DNA of 64,000 bases. It comes from RHLJ01 sp963974345 (lineage in GTDB: Bacteria > Bacteroidota > Rhodothermia > Balneolales > Balneolaceae). A program made the position numbers and the translations under genes. Shown here piece by piece: positions 63,932 to 64,000 of this stretch. The stretch covers positions 73,734 through 137,733 of the forward strand of contig CAXBBW010000013.1 in assembly GCA_963974345.1 (NCBI GenBank). The letters run 5' to 3'. The notes under the pieces were generated by a model that saw nothing but the letters and a program-made list of their open reading frames with translations, had not been told where the DNA came from and made no database searches. Positions within the stretch are counted from its first letter, which is position 1; each line of letters begins with the position of its first letter.

Positions 63932-64000
63932 GTCATTCCCATGAAGGTGGGAATCTAGAGCGTGAACAACGCCTGTTGCCTTTTTATAACTCTAGATCTC
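63932..64000 (+). repeat. REP/BIME-like element, copy 4 (cut by window end)
   Basis: Begins GTCATTCCCATGAAGG ten bases after the nuclease stop and runs off the edge after CTCTAGATCTC, inside the right hairpin. Core GAACAACGCCTGTTGCC as in copy 3. Confidence 0.88.

Noticed and set aside
63196..64000. CRISPR array
   Set aside because: Units are about 87 bp with internal hairpins, linkers are similar to each other rather than unique spacers, and no cas genes are present.

Overview
The window looks like a piece of chromosome from a marine, AT-rich member of the Balneolaeota/Rhodothermota (Balneola-like), on the Bacteroidetes side of the tree. The grounds are: two secreted proteins ending in the type IX secretion sorting domain common in this group (YQNYPNPFNPST / DQNYPNPFNPST); several -7 promoter elements of the Bacteroidetes TAnnTTTG kind; low GC by eye; and ordinary housekeeping synteny. 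No phage, plasmid, CRISPR array, rRNA or tRNA was recognised. The genus is an inference.

Layout. (1) 1-119: start of an exported protein running off the left edge. (2) 514-9950, minus strand: the classic rimP-nusA-infB-rbfA-truB-ribF-rpsO-pnp translation and RNA-metabolism operon, with a terminator-like hairpin in its leader and terminators after rpsO and pnp. (3) 10097-16954, plus strand: a secreted sortilin/VPS10-type beta-propeller, a DUF192 lipoprotein, and two paralogous sorbosone/glucose-dehydrogenase-like propellers with type IX sorting domains. (4) 16947-21402, minus strand: fbp, coaE, nadB and prfB, the last with an intact programmed +1 frameshift; then a DUF883 protein. (5) 21908-23634, plus strand: a btaA-btaB-like pair predicted to make betaine lipids. 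(6) 23627-30775, minus strand: a heterodimeric ABC exporter whose two halves flank an RNase Z with a disordered Arg/Gly/Ser tail, an AtuA-family protein, and an LPP20-type lipoprotein closing a recO-htrA-lipoprotein cluster.

(7) 33088-52491, minus strand, is the most striking region: about 19 kb of DUF11-rich surface protein genes. In transcription order these are a 161-aa secreted protein, an 896-aa DUF11 protein, a terminator-like hairpin, a 2417-aa outer-membrane barrel/OmpA protein, a translationally coupled 2812-aa giant with two copies of a 2.4-kb module, and a stand-alone CheY-like receiver. The three secreted DUF11 proteins lack the type IX sorting domain found elsewhere in the window, so I propose that the locus builds a surface structure around the 2417-aa barrel protein. 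(8) 52835-57183: DUF58 and Bat-type von Willebrand proteins with an M23 peptidase lipoprotein between them on the other strand. (9) 57272-63143: mfd, a Sua5/TsaC protein, a Crp/Fnr regulator and a small outer-membrane barrel protein.

(10) 63196-64000: a REP/BIME-like repeat (two inverted hairpins around a conserved centre) in four copies, three in a ~142-bp tandem array and one just after a small stand-alone GIY-YIG nuclease gene that sits between them. A diverged relative lies between mfd and the Sua5 gene. This repeat-nuclease association is the second candidate for an undescribed system.
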